A stretch of 64,000 nt of DNA, from assembly GCF_964355755.1 (NCBI RefSeq), contig NC_092676.1, forward strand, positions 5,314,288 through 5,378,287, read 5' to 3'. Origin of the DNA: Antedon mediterranea (Eukaryota > Echinodermata > Crinoidea > Comatulida > Antedonidae). A program made the translations under genes and the position numbers. The notes beneath the pieces are model-generated. The model had not been told where the DNA came from. It made no database searches and saw only the letters and a program-made list of their open reading frames with translations. Each line of letters starts with the position of its first letter. Position 1 is the first letter of the stretch. Of this stretch, positions 26,861-39,625 are shown one piece after another.

Positions 26861-28189
26861 GGAAGACTCAAGCTGCTTGACGACTTAAAGGCTTCAAAAT
26901 TAGTTTTCAATTACAGTATATTTAAAATTGTAGAAAATGAAAGGAAAAATATTGCAGTGTGTATGTATCAAATCAATTAAATATTATTTCTTTAAGGTCA
27001 TCCATATTGGCACCAATTGATTAGCAATGATAACTGTGAAAGTGTATTTAATAATCTGTGTACACCATATGGTTCCAAGTCTGCTGACCTCAGCTTAGGC
27101 TAGGTACATAAAGCTTTCTGCTTTTATCACCAACAAAAAACCTTACGCACACACACTTTAATCAAAACATTAAACTGAGTATAATCACATACACAAGTAT
27201 AATTTTTGGTTTAAAAAATTAGAAAAGCAAAACTTTGGTAAATTCCATTCTAAAGTATACTACTGTACATAGTGAAATCTCAACACCTACTGACTGTATA
27301 GTTATACAGTAATTTTCTACAAATTTCATGTTTGTCAGAGGCTGAACATCGTAAAAAAACCATAGAGATGTTGCTGTTTTTAAAGACGTATAGGGTATCA
27401 ACAAGTTAAGGTGGGGTAAAAAATGGTACATTCAGGTATCAAGAGTACTTTGGGTGGGTGCTGTGTTGGAATTGGGAAACTATGGACCTGTGGAAGGTCT
27501 TAAAATGGGTTGGGTTAAATAATATGTTGAATATGGATACTGTATGTGGTGGGTGTATTGTGTCTAGTAATATAATGCTATGAAGAAAAACAAAAGAAAC
27601 TGAAATTAGGAGCCAGAATTTTATGTCAGCAAGTTGACCTCAACATTTGTTTAAACATTAAAATATAAGAATGCAAAACATAAGACTTTCATACAATTTA
27701 AAAACAATTTAATTTCCCTTTCTATTACTGTATCGCTGTACCACAGGAGGAACTAAAGTGACTCAATGCATGAGGTCATGATAGTGGTATTCAGTTGATA
27801 ATAAAACTGACCCAAGTCACATGTTGCTAAGCTCAACATGAAGATCTGAAGCACATTCAAGACGACCTAAATTGAAATCTGCAGCTATTGCTGATCAGTA
27901 TGTGGGACAGTTCACATTTTGAATGAAGGAACAAATGCGATGAGACTCTCTTCCAATGTGAATTCTTATTTGACTGTCTAACAACAATTAATCAAAATAG
28001 GCTATAGACATTAGCTATACAAAAGCTCATACAGTAACAGCTGCTGCTAGCCTTGCTATGTTTATAATGGAAATGGAAATGAAAACTCACAGGCCCATAA
28101 TAACATTTGATAACATGCTTTTTATTACTTAATACTATAATAATTATCCTTTACCAGCTAGTCAACGACTTGTGATACCAGTTTAACTT

Positions 28190-28295
28190 CTAATTTTCTT
28201 CGGAAATGGATTATTTTTTATTTATTGTTATTTATATTGCTTGTAATGAAAAAATTACCATTGTAAAATAAATGTTTATTGAACTGAACTGAACA
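28190..28295 (+). mobile_element. Probable retroelement 3' tail
   Basis: Sequence with TTGCTTGTAATGAAAAAATT and AAATAAATGTTTATTGAACT followed by the short tandem ACTGAACTGAAC, resembling the tail of a non-LTR element. Confidence 0.4.
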
Positions 28296-28666
28296 AGATT
28301 CCTAGTAAAGATGATTAGAAATTTACTGTATATTAACACACATGTGAAATATTCTAATTTGATTTTTAAAGCAATAAATACATCAAATGTTATGTTTACA
28401 GTAGAAAAACTATATATTAAAAAAAAAAAAGATAGAAAATGTATAAAAGTCTGACTGAATTTATTTAACTTTGTAACATTTTTCTAAAAAAGTAAATAAA
28501 TCAACAACAAAAAAATTGACCGAAGAAAATACTATTTAAATTACAAATAGTTACCCGGTATAAATCAGTTGTTGAAACAACTTCTCATTTTCCCCCTTTT
28601 TAATTTCCACTTTCATTAAAGACACCTTCCCTACAATTTGTGACGTTTTGTAAAAATAATACATAT

Positions 28667-31600
28667 GGGTGTTTCCATAAATAAAGGGGCCAAGGTGTGA
28701 CATTAGGGTCAGAATTTCAAAGTGTGACATTCTAAGTCTAATAATCAATTCTAAATAGTATATCATGTACTTGAACTAAAAAAAAGAAGCAAAATACACA
28801 TTAAATCTGTTGTCTCTATGTAACAGCATTTATATAGTATCAACATGCATAGCAAATTTCACGTGTAACGGAGACACCAAAATCACATTATCTACCCCTC
28901 TTATAAGTTATTATTAATAACCTAAAACTGTTTAAATTGGATTTTTAAATAGCTTTTGGGAACATCTTCAATGCAGAAAAATATTATTTAAATCACACCT
29001 TTTCAAATTTAAAAAATAGCTTATGAAATAATTATGCAAAGCCGTTAAAGTTGACTTAATTTCTATATAAAAGATTTGTAAAGTCACTGCTGTTTAAAAA
29101 TTACATGTAAACAATACAGAAATGAACAGAATATACCTCAAGTATATACATTTACTAGCAACAAGTCAAATCAGGATCATACCTCCATGTGGAAATAAAA
29201 CAATATGGTTCATGAAATATAAATGGAAGATTTCACGTGTAACGGAGACACCAAATGTTCACTTTAACTCGTCACAATGTTTTATGAAATGGTTTTGATA
29301 TGCAGCCATTTTTAAAGTGTAACAAATGTGGTTACTACTGCATACAATTGATAAACTGGTAAAAATAGTATATCAAATACTATATTTTAATCAATAAAAC
29401 AATATAATTCATGCAATAAAAAATTGAAGTTTTCACGTGTAACAGAGACACCAAATAGTTCACTTAAATAAGTCAACAAGAACTACTACATTATTTTTAA
29501 AGTGTGACAACTGTAATTACTACTGCACACAACAAACTGCTAAAATATACTATTAATAGTCATTTACAGTAAAATCATTGAGAATACATTTGGATATACT
29601 TCGCATTAACACTCTTGTTCAATCATTAAAACGTATAATCTATATAAATTTACGTGAGGGAAAAATTTGGTAAATCGCGCATTACTTCTAAAATGTTTAC
29701 TCAATGGTATATAAAGTTGGTTCGTACTTTCAGTGCTGATTTTAACCACCTGATGTAACCCTGTTTAATAATTTAATTTCAGTTATGTAATTTTTTTTTA
29801 CGCTGAAATTACTGTATATTCGAGAACCGTCTGTGGGCTGATGTTTCTTTGGTTGGTCTTTTTGTTGATGCGGCATCTCTATTTTTGGGGTTAAATGCAG
29901 TTCTCAATTGGAACGGTAACATTGTTGATAAACTGCTGATCTGTATAGATGAAAAAAATGACAATGAAACATTAGATTTGCCCATCTGGGTTAAATTTGA
30001 TTCATCATCATATAGAAATATAAAGTATATAATTAAGTATTTTTAATATAAATTATACCAATTTAAATAAAAATAAATATATCTATTATTATTATAAAAT
30101 ATGTTAGGCCTACTATACTAAAGAAAGTGTTTTCTTATCTTATGTTGATGGATTATAATATTTATTATTATTAATTATAAAACAATAAATGAACACTGTA
30201 TATATTTGTCTTTCTTGAGTTATGCTCATAAATTGATTTGACTAAAACTATTGCTTTCTTTTCAGATTATTAGTTTAAAATATTAATTTTATTCATCAAA
30301 TATTTATTATTATCATTTTATTATTATAATAAAATTAATATGTTACTGATAATTTTGTCTTAGTTATACTGGGTATAAATGTTTTTTACGTATTATTTTT
30401 AAATGTTGTAAAATGTCTGTTGACTTTATTTCTCATTCTTTTATAATTGTTTTTAAACCACATCGGGGAAAACAGTAGACTAGTTATAATGTTGAAGTCT
30501 ATGGAATATATTTAAAACGAAGAGTAAATAAAGGTTCCCCATTAAACTAAGCGCGATCTCTTTGTAGGGAGCCGACGAAGCAAGCATGTGGGTTTTGGCC
30601 AACAAAATAAAGGTTCACCGAACCATGACCGAAATAATACCAGTCACCCAATTTGAGCACCGGGAGTCGCCGAGCCAGCAATCACGTTGGTTTTCAATAA
30701 AAATTAAAAAATAAAGGTCCATCAAACTGAACAGCTAAAAATAAACGCGATCTCAATTTGGAGGAGAATTTTATTAGCCAAGCACGTGGTGTTTCGGAAA
30801 ACCCTATTAATAATCATCGTACATGGAGTATATACACTCTCGCTGTAGAAATACCGCCGGAGTCGCCGAGTCAGCTAAAAAATAAACGCGATCTCAATGT
30901 GGAGGAGAGCTCATTAGCCAAGCACGTGATATTTCGGAAAACCCTTAATAATTATCGTACAGACCTGTAGAAATACCAGTCACCCCTTTCAGCTTCGGAG
31001 TCGCCGAGCCAGCTAAAAATAAACTTATCGCAATGTGGAGCAGAGTTCATTGCCCAAGCACGTGGTAATACTATCCTATTACTATTAGGAGAACCTATTG
31101 TTCTTTGTTGTTTTGATTTGATTTCGTTCATAATAAATTGTTATCCACAGCCTTGCGTTTATATTATATGTAATTGTTTTTATCAATTTAAATAAAGTTA
31201 TTAATTATTATTAAATTTATAAAACCTTAGTATATCTTCCGTAGATTGTAATTGAAACAAGTTAAATATTCCCTACACATCAAGTGAAATCGCCCAAATA
31301 TGATAGGCGCGCATACGCGACAACCAAGTTGCTTGGACTCGCTCACTATAGTGGAGGGTATTTTAAATGTATATTATAGTAAACATTTAATTCATATTTT
31401 ATCTTGTCGAATAGCAACGTTAAATAAATAAACAAAATTATGTACTAATATTACACATTATTTTGTGTAATATATTTTTTATTATAACTGAAATGAACCA
31501 AATACAATTCTTTTTTTTCCTACTGTAACAAATAGAATAGTCAAAAACGACGAATTTGTTTTTATTCTGAAAGTGGTTGTAAACTATGGACTTTTATCCC

Positions 31601-32967
31601 TATTTCTTGTGACAATAATTAAATAAATTTTTATTTTTCTGTGTCATATAGAAGCAATAACCAAATAGCAAACACATAATGTAAAATTTAAAGATTTTAT
31701 GGTAACTAATTGCTAATTATTTGCAAAATACTACACCAGTATAAGGTCTAGTACACTACGTAACAAGACACGGCGTATCTTCTACGATGTTACGCTGTAA
31801 CCTGCCTAGTGGAAAATGTTTTGCAATTTTGCTCATTAATTTGTTAAATATTAATCAATTATAGGCATATCTGTTCATTGGGTATACATTATGAAGCTGC
31901 TATGAGATAAACAACATTCCTACCACATTAAAACAAATATCAACTATATAGTATCAACAAACTACCAACGTAACCGTGTCTCATTGTGTATACGACACCC
32001 AGTTTTTGACTATGATGTTGACGTTAGAGTACGAAGATAGTTTTGGCGTTTAATTTTCTTGTATTTTTCATTATAACCCACTATTTTCTAAATTCTAAAA
32101 ACTAACAAAATAAAAATACACAAAACTTACATGCAATGAAGCGCGTAGAAGTTATTTACAACGTAACAGTTGAAACAACGTAACAGAGGGACACGAAAAG
32201 TCTCTACCGCTGTAACTCGAAATTAGCGCGGATCCTAACGATGATTTTTTCGCCGAGACTTTAGTTCGCCTGCTTCTTGAATCACGTGACCTTCAACTTC
32301 AGAAATAGCTCTCGCGGCGTTTACCACCGATGGTCTATGAATAACTACGTAACGAATATACGAGACACGAAATGTTCTAAAAAAATAGTTTTTCGTCTGT
32401 AACTGACTAAATAAAATCGCCATTTTGTAGAACATTGTGTAAGGTAAATTTCAGTGATCTGTTGTAGTGAATGTAATTCGATTTTCGTCATTATAGTGGT
32501 ACTTCTTGTGTCTGTTCACTAATAAAGATCGTACTAACAACGTAACAAAGTGAGACACGAAATGTTACGTTGTGATGCTGGACGTCGCGGACCGTTGTGT
32601 GGAAAACAAAAAATCGTGGGAAATTGTAATTAGCTTATATTTAACGTTGCTTTGTACTCTATTGTGATGATAAATAAATACAAAATAACTATTGCTGTAG
32701 TATATTTTTTAAACTCTGATATGTCAGTGTATTTAAATGTCACACATATTTTAATAAAATGAGCTAGACACCACGATATATTTTTTTTAAAAATCGTTTT
32801 TTTTTGCAATTTTTTTTTTCCAACATGTAATAGTATTAACCCATATTATTGTTCTATCATATGATAAAATCATTTTTTAAATAACTATTACCAATTTAGA
32901 GTAAACAGCAAACTAACTATCACCAATACTAAAATACCCACTGGCCCCTTAATTTATGGAAACACCC
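28667..32967 (+). mobile_element. Unclassified 4.3-kb TIR element, copy 2 (inverted)
   Basis: Element of 4301 bp in the opposite orientation to copy 1, with the same termini (GGGTGTTTCCATAAATAAAG at the left) and ATAT duplicated at both flanks (28663-28666 and 32968-32971). All internal landmarks are present in mirror order: three GTTACACGTG-type motifs, the 65-codon frame at 29849, the tandem repeat at 30540-31080 and the CGTGTCTC array at 31740-32570. Differences from copy 1 are scattered single bases and 1-2 bp indels, which implies recent activity. No transposase was recognised in either copy, so a partner element elsewhere is expected. Confidence 0.9.
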
Positions 32968-33494
32968 ATATATATTACTTTAAAAACATTAAACCAGGTC
33001 ATTCCTTGTCTTAAATGTACGTTTTATGGTAAATTATGATAAAAAGTGAGAAACAATGCACTACCTAGGTAGCTCGCGGTGACTGACCTCTCGTGGACGG
33101 TCTTTAGGCCTAGCCTAGCTAGGCTTAGTTTTATAGGCCTAGTTGGTAAACATCGGTAACGTACGAACATCGTACGCTAGCTATATACTGTACCTAGCCT
33201 GACGTTGTATAGTTGCTGCATTAATTGTCTTTCTATTTTTGCCAGACTCCGTTGATACAAATTGGGGAAAACCCGGTATTTTTGCTGAAAAGTTAGGAGT
33301 CTTCCATTTGTTTTGGCCTCACGATCGATCGAAAAGTGGGTGAAGGTGTCTTTAATTGTTTTTGTTTGCTATTAATTTTCTGTTGATTGTTTCGCGCTTA
33401 AAAGCTCCCTACATTTTGCCCTATATTTAATTGAACATTACTTCATTATTGAAAATCACTAAAATCGTTATATATCACTTGAGGGCATAGTTCA

Positions 33495-33630
33495 TGGACT
33501 ATACCATTTGTGGAGAGGGGTGTTGAATGAAAATTTCTACTTTTTGAGGTATATCTCGCTCTTCGAGGAGAAAGGCTATTGTCAGTTTATCCAGGTAAGC
33601 TAGGCACGAAATAGACCACTAAAATCTTTA
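33495..33630 (+). repeat. Dispersed repeat family E, copy 4
   Basis: The longest copy: GGACTATACCATTTGTGGAG, AGGGGTGTTGAATGAAAATT, GCTATTGTCAGTTTATCC and AGGTAAGCTAGGCACGAAAT. Confidence 0.6.
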
Positions 33631-34115
33631 TATATCATTATGTAAAATGTCTTCATTCTGCAATGTTTAAAAAGAGGCTTGTTTGACGATTTCACTTTTT
33701 CTCTCGATGTATTCAAACACATCTATGCATTGTTTTTGTATTAATTCAGGGCATGAACTGAAATATGGTCAACACCTACTGTTACAGTCTACTGACAATG
33801 TGCTGAAAACAATAGAACTATAGATAATGTACAATGTGTGACATTTAAGCCACATCTTCAAATTAAGTACTGTAAAAAGCCCATTGTCTTTTGTCTAACT
33901 AAGTGATAATAGCTAAAGGATTACCGATCCTGATATTCCTAGTTTTAAAAAATTCAAAATCATTACTTTTTAATCATCTTTCAATTTTATAATATAAGTA
34001 TTAATAATGATAATAATTATTATTGTAATATTCTAAATGCAGTATCAGAGGCATAAACCTTCTTATAACAAATGTGCAACAAAAATATTCAAGAGAGTAT
34101 TCAAAGTAAGGACTA

Positions 34116-34243
34116 AAACTCTGTCTACACTATCAAAAATTATGTGATGTGCCCCATCACTACCATATTTGGGTATATCAATACCATATTTGGGCACATC
34201 ACACTTTTTTTTGTCAAACTAGTTTGATAGTGTAGACAGAGTT
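34116..34243. mobile_element. MITE family A, copy 6
   Basis: Left end AACTCTGTCTACACTATCA, right end TAGTGTAGACAGAGTT, TA flanks, interior CCATATTTGG twice. Confidence 0.8.
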
Positions 34244-34245
34244 TA

Positions 34246-34395
34246 ATTAGTTCCCACTTAGACGGAACACAACGACGCAACAGGTTACCACAAGTAATTT
34301 GACCAAACATGACGCGATGGCATCAAAACTGTCGCTTGTGATTGGTCAAATTACTTGCGATGCTGTTACATTCTTGCTTGTGGTAATAAGCTTTA
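34246..34395. mobile_element. Diverged MITE family B, copy 4
   Basis: Directly abuts family A copy 6. Recognisable words are TTCCCACTTAGACGGAACAC, GCTTGTGATTGGTCAAATTA and a GTAATAAGCTTTAG right end. The ends are degraded. Confidence 0.55.
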
Positions 34396-34781
34396 GTGAA
34401 TGAAAAAAGTATATTAAATTTATCATGATTGGAAGCTCTGTAAATGGACAAGACTGAGTCCTACAGTACTATGCTAGTCCAGGAGGGAAGGGTACTTAAG
34501 GCCGGCTTTTTATTTCCCCCTTTAACGTGCAAAAAGCTTTGATACGGTACTTGGATTACACAACAACTGCAATTATTAAATATGCATATTATTATTATAT
34601 TATTATTAATTATAATTGGCAGACTAGGCCTAAGCTGATTTGAACCTTTCATTTTTTGGTGGCTGATGATTCATCAGAATTCAAATTTTGTATCAACTCT
34701 AAACTAGACTATCTATCACTATTATTTTCAATCAACAATGAGAAGAATTAGAAACCTACACAAATAAAAATATTTTCTTAC

Positions 34782-35030
34782 TATTTGCTCTAGGCCCTGG
34801 TGCTGAGCTGTGCTCCACAAGGATAATATTCTCGCGGGCTGAACACGATCCTGCATGCCAACGACGAACAATAGTTAACAGCCATGCGGTACACAGGCAA
34901 TCTGGTTAGCTTCACTTATAAAACCTTTAAAATACTTCTTAAAAATCACTAAAACTGGTACAACTAACAGAAAATAAAATAAGAAAATATTTATCCCAAC
35001 TATGCTGTATACTGTTCCATATTTTCGACA
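34782..35030 (-). promoter_or_regulatory. Possible HIPK 5'UTR exon and promoter region
   Basis: On the minus strand a GC-richer patch (about 34790-34870) ends in GAGCAAATA followed by the donor-like GTAAGAAAA at 34781. A TGACGTC (CRE-like) site occurs at about 35178. The HIPK coding exon needs an upstream non-coding exon, and this is the best candidate I see, but there is no homology to prove it. Confidence 0.22.
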
Positions 35031-35908
35031 TCTTGGTCGCTTATTTTGCTTTTTCTTTTTGTCGGAAAATCGTCATTTCATCACTTTCTCTTACACACCA
35101 CCAACATACGGCAACACAAACAGCGCACTCAACAACACGCGAGATCAGACGGGGAGGGGGGGGGGGGCGATCACCCGATGACGTCGGGATAAAACCATTA
35201 TTAAATAGGGTCAGGGATTTCTTTTTCTTAATTCTCTACATCATAAACATTGATTTACTAATTTTTATTACACTTAATCTTGTACCAACCATTTATATTA
35301 AAATGTATGGATAATAATATTATTATCATATTATTTATTGTAAAAACTTATTGAATAATAAATGTTCATTATTCTTTGTTTACCTTATAAATAGTAGAGC
35401 GGTGTATCGCAACAAGACCTAAAAATACCAAACCAGATGATTAAAAGCAGATAAAACAAATATTTTCTATAGGCCTCCTAGGCCAGGCTGGACAGCATAT
35501 CAATGGGAAATACATTTCTTCAGCGGGTGCAAGTATTGTGTAATAATATTTTATACATCATCAGTACTGTAGTTGGACAGAGGGAGCTGAGAATTGAAGG
35601 AACAGATTTACATTTTATGACGTCATTGTATGACGAAATATTGACTGTGTGGTGCAGCAGTCTGTTTATCGTAGACAATTACTTTTTAAAATCAATAATC
35701 AGCCCACATTATTATTTTTAATCACGTAAATACATTATCAAGCCTAATTAATTGTGGATGATGAAAATAAATGATAAATAAAAGACCATTGGAGGAGAGC
35801 CGTCATTCTCAGTTCCAACTCGATCTTAATTTTCTAGTGCATAATTCCCTATTAATTAACTTTTTTTTTTTAATTCATGCTCAGATGTTTTCTTTTATGA
35901 ATATTTTA

Positions 35909-36158
35909 AAGATATATTGTCCCCTGAATTGCTTTTGTTTGTCCCATAATAGTTGGATTGAAAACAAAATTACGTGAAAAACTAATTTAAAGCAAAAATT
36001 GGCGGCCACCAGGTTTTTGGTTGAATAACCGATTTTGTTTTTTTATAAGTGAAAACATTTTTTTTCTACGGAAGTGATTAAAACGTTATTAAAACAACAA
36101 AATGGCTTATTCTAAGTCCGATTTTATTAATATTCATTTTTTAGGGACAATACATCTT
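35909..36158. mobile_element. MITE family C, copy 2
   Basis: Ends AAGATATATTGTCCCCTGAA and TTAGGGACAATACATCTT, TA flanks. Shares the interior phrase TCCGATTTTATTAATATTCA in related form with copy 1. Confidence 0.75.
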
Positions 36159-37405
36159 TAATATTCGATATCAGACGTACGTCTGTGAAGACAGTTTTAC
36201 GCGCTTAGTCTTGCACTTCAGAAGGCATAGTACCTCGTACGGTCGACTTTTCAACTTTTACGTCAAGGCCTACTTTACGACTGCATGGAAGTCTACTACT
36301 AGCCGTAAACAATTGAGGGGGTTCATACAGTTCTGCCAGTGGGTGAAATGCTGCTGTTTGCCTATCCAAACTAAGACAATGTAATGGAGTAATTTTAATA
36401 ATAGTAATATTCTTTACTCCGTGAACAAACAAATGATATGTATATTAATACATAATTGCAAGCCTTATTCATAATTAATAAAATAATATTTATACACAGA
36501 ATAGGCCTATAGGTATTTTTAATGATTGTATGGTTTATTAAAACAATTTTAAAAAGAACAGATTTTTATATCCGCATGTTGAGAGTACAGTACTAAAGTA
36601 GGCTAATTTATTGTTAATGATGCAATACAATTTTTTCATATTTCATTATTAAATGTCTGTTTAATTTCCTGTGATAATACTTATACAGAATACTTTATCT
36701 AACTAACCTTTCATTCTGGAAACGAAAAACAAACAAAGTTATTATCTATTTTTACATAGCGCCACCACCAGGCCTTCGACTACTCCAAGACTGGTAGTTT
36801 ATTTATTTATTTATTTGGAATTACACCTAGATCGGTGGCACACTTAGCACAAAGGTGCATCCTTCATAATAACAATATAAAATATAACAATTAACAGAAA
36901 AGTAAAAAGGCAAAAACAACTATCAACCCCTATCCTACCAATTTAAATCGATGCATACAGTAGATCATTACTTTACACAAATGAATACAAAACAAAATAT
37001 AGTAAAAGTGTATTAAATAAAATCAACTGATAAACACAGCTTATTACGAAAACCCATCAACCCCCTTCCCCACCCCCTTTTTCAATTTACTTAATGTAGC
37101 AATGTAGATAACATAGTTATTGAGTCATGGAATTCAGGTAGTGTAACACGCAAATTGTGCCAAAATTTTATTTGTACAAAATATGAATCGCCGTCTAGAA
37201 CCACACTAATTCACCACGCGGGGTAAAAGGGGATTGATTAATGATTGGCAGACAATGAAAGTCACCACCTAGCTGTTAAAGATTCTGCACCGGGTAAATA
37301 CGGTATAGGTACTAGGTCTACTCTATGGCATGGTTAACAGGCTCATAAAAACTTAAGAAAATGTTACAATTTTACATTATTTTTCCTTCTGTTTTAAAAA
37401 TCAAC
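36159..37405. other. Intergenic, 3' flank of the RING gene
   Basis: No coding similarity seen. Contains a probable retroelement tail on the minus strand (listed separately) and AT-rich filler. Confidence 0.6.
36795..36905 (-). mobile_element. Probable LINE 3' tail
   Basis: Minus strand reads AAGGATGCACCTTTGTGCTA, GTGTGCCACCGATCTAGGTG, TAATTCC and then (AAAT)n. This is a typical non-LTR 3' end with a tetranucleotide tail. Confidence 0.5.
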
Positions 37406-38464
37406 TCATCTCCTAAATGTTTTGGGTGAATTTGTTATTGGTCTATCGTCAATGTAAACATGTAGCTCGTATTTACCTAGCCAAAATTTCTTACATTGTG
37501 CCGTCAATTTAAATCTGTTGGAGTTATGTTTTTCAATATTTACAGTTAAGTTGTCATTATCATATATCATTCTAGCGTTTATTCGGTCTATTTCGATATC
37601 AGGTGATAGACTATCAATTTTATTCACCTGAGCATATACTCTCTCGGCAATTGATATTACCATTTGGATTTTCCAACAGTCAGTTAGTCGCTTAGAAAAT
37701 AGGCCTACATTGTAGGCTACAGTTTCACTATCTATTCGTGATGATTGACATCTGCTGTTAAAGGAATGACTTTCATCATTGGCGTTATCTTCTGGTTCTA
37801 GTTCTGACATTGAACGTTCTTGACATCTCAAAGCATTAGTTGCTCTGTCTCTGGATCGCCTTGCAGTGACGTCATCACTGTTTACCTTCCGATCAAGACT
37901 AGCCACCTGTAACTGTTTATCCAGATTGGTCACAATTTCTTTAGGTTTGTCTGTTTGTTTTTTGTTAACTCTTATTTTGTCAACATGTAACTCTTTACAC
38001 AACTCCTGTTCTCTGGCTTTGATACTTTCGATGAGTGACTCAGTGCAGTCGTGGATGTCTTTCATACAGGAAGCTTTCTGTTGATCTGCAGTATTTTCAC
38101 GAACCTTAGTAAGGCTATTCTCCACCTTTTTTCCATAATCAATCATATCTTTCTCTAATCTGTCTGAAATCCCTCGAAATCCATGCAATGGTTCAGCAGC
38201 ACTACCTGTATTTTCTCCATTTTCGACAATTGCCAATAAACCATTAGCCATGAAGTTTGATGGTAGACTGTCAATAACAGCTTCTGTAACTGGGTGTCTT
38301 TGATAGCACCGTGGGCACGTTAGGTTTCCTCTCCGGTTTTCTTGTATCCGTTTTTTAAGACAACCTTTGCAGAAGCTATGACCGCACATAAAGACCTTTG
38401 GTTCTTGAAGTTGTTCAAGACACAGTGGACATTCCAACAGTTTGCTTAGTTTGCTATCGGCCAT
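37406..38464 (-). CDS. TRIM-like RING-finger protein with truncated filamin-like tail
   Basis: Single-exon ORF of 352 residues. A C3HC4 RING occupies residues 12-53: C12/C15, C27, H29, C32/C35 and C50/C53. This implies E3 ubiquitin ligase activity (family knowledge). A charged helical region at about 95-200 probably forms a coiled coil. No B-box Cys/His pattern is visible between RING and coiled coil, unlike typical TRIMs. The C-terminus (GKYELHVYIDDRPITNSPK) resembles the last strands of a filamin repeat, as in TRIM2/3/71-type proteins, but no NHL repeats follow before the stop. The ATG is 12 bases after a TCTATTCCAG acceptor, so a 5'UTR exon lies upstream. The tandem neighbour at 40814-41113 shares the RING layout and a LPSN motif after it, so the two are paralogues. 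Confidence 0.85.
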   Translation of the reverse strand: MADSKLSKLLECPLCLEQLQEPKVFMCGHSFCKGCLKKRIQENRRGNLTCPRCYQRHPVTEAVIDSLPSNFMANGLLAIVENGENTGSAAEPLHGFRGISDRLEKDMIDYGKKVENSLTKVRENTADQQKASCMKDIHDCTESLIESIKAREQELCKELHVDKIRVNKKQTDKPKEIVTNLDKQLQVASLDRKVNSDDVTARRSRDRATNALRCQERSMSELEPEDNANDESHSFNSRCQSSRIDSETVAYNVGLFSKRLTDCWKIQMVISIAERVYAQVNKIDSLSPDIEIDRINARMIYDNDNLTVNIEKHNSNRFKLTAQCKKFWLGKYELHVYIDDRPITNSPKTFRR

Positions 38465-38694
38465 CTTTGGTGTTTTCTGGAATAGAAAAATGTTGAAGGA
38501 TTAGGCCATATTTAGTTATGTTTGTAAGCTTGAGCAATGGCAAGCGACAGCTCGAATAATCCATCACTTGTTGCGTCCTAGAAATGTGAAACAAGCTTTA
38601 AGTGTATAACCATTTTCGTAAGCCGGCCTAATCGACACTCTTCCTATGTACACCAATGTATAGATAGACACAGTCATGGCTTGCTTTTGCAAGT

Positions 38695-38765
38695 CAATTC
38701 AATTCAATTTCTATTTATTTCGGAAATATCATCCATATTAATAAACTTATAAACAGAAAAAGAAA
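38695..38765 (-). mobile_element. Probable retroelement 3' tail
   Basis: Minus strand: GATGATATTTCCGAAATAAA then AGAAATTGAATTGAATTGA. A similar CCGAAATAAA plus TTGAATTGAAT tail occurs at 40413-40480, which suggests one family. Confidence 0.45.
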
Positions 38766-39560
38766 ATTCGCAAACGATAAGCTTAAATATACAGGATACT
38801 TCTCCATCCACAATACATTTTTGAGTTATGAAGCATCTTGCAAACACAAGCAATAAGGATGTTACCACTATTCAACATACGTTGCATGAAACCATAGGTA
38901 GATTTTCGCATGTACTCATTAAAGGAAGAGACACCATATTCAATAAACATTGCACTGGCACTACTACTTCTAAAGACATTACGTATACGGCGCAGAGCAT
39001 TATTGTAGCATACATTAAGAGATCTTCATACGATAGTTACACCAAAGGGCTGCACAATACATATTAATACAGTAAGATCTAAAGAGACAACATTTAACAT
39101 TGGTAGAGCATTTCATAAATTTGCGATTGAGTGTTAAACAGATATAAATTAGGCACACTTACTCTTTATCTTGAAATGTATAGAAGTTGTACAGTATTGT
39201 TTGATATTAGGTTAACAGGAGGGTTGGTAAAACATCAATTCTGTTTTAAAACCTCGTGGTGGTGGTGTTGAGGAGTGTACCGTACTGAACTTTGTCCTAT
39301 GTAAAGCCAATGTATAATGCTATTTGTAGATTACAGGGGAAAAGACGTTGGGGTTAGGGTTAGTGTTCGTTAATCATTACCGTAATGTAATGTAATGTGT
39401 AATGTATTCTATTGTCATTTCAACACACATTCATTAAATCAGTTACAATGATATATAAACATAGGCCTATTTTACTATCCTCAAAATGGAGTTCGAATAC
39501 AGACGGTCTGCATGACGGAATGAAGATAATATTTGTTATTAATTAATACTCTTTCCACTA

Positions 39561-39625
39561 ATACCCCTTTCACACCAAAACTCCGGAGTGTCTCCGGAGT
39601 TTTGCTTTTGGTGTGAAAGGGGTAT
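39561..39625. mobile_element. 65-bp foldback element
   Basis: ATACCCCTTTCACACCAAAA is repeated in inverted orientation 25 bp later, and the centre also contains inverted CTCCGGAG words. The ends can be read as TA followed by CCCC on both sides, which fits a tiny TA-duplicating foldback MITE. Confidence 0.65.

Larger units (their letters stand above)
25056..28662. other. No gene seen
   Basis: AT-rich non-coding sequence. Contains an A/T microsatellite with a poly-T run and an (ACAA)n patch near 26465-26617, repeat family F copy 2, and a retroelement tail near 28190. No exon-like similarity found on either strand. Confidence 0.6.

Noticed and set aside
39352-39368. GGGTTAGGGTTAG telomere-like repeat
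   Set aside because: Only two units; too short to mean an interstitial telomere tract.
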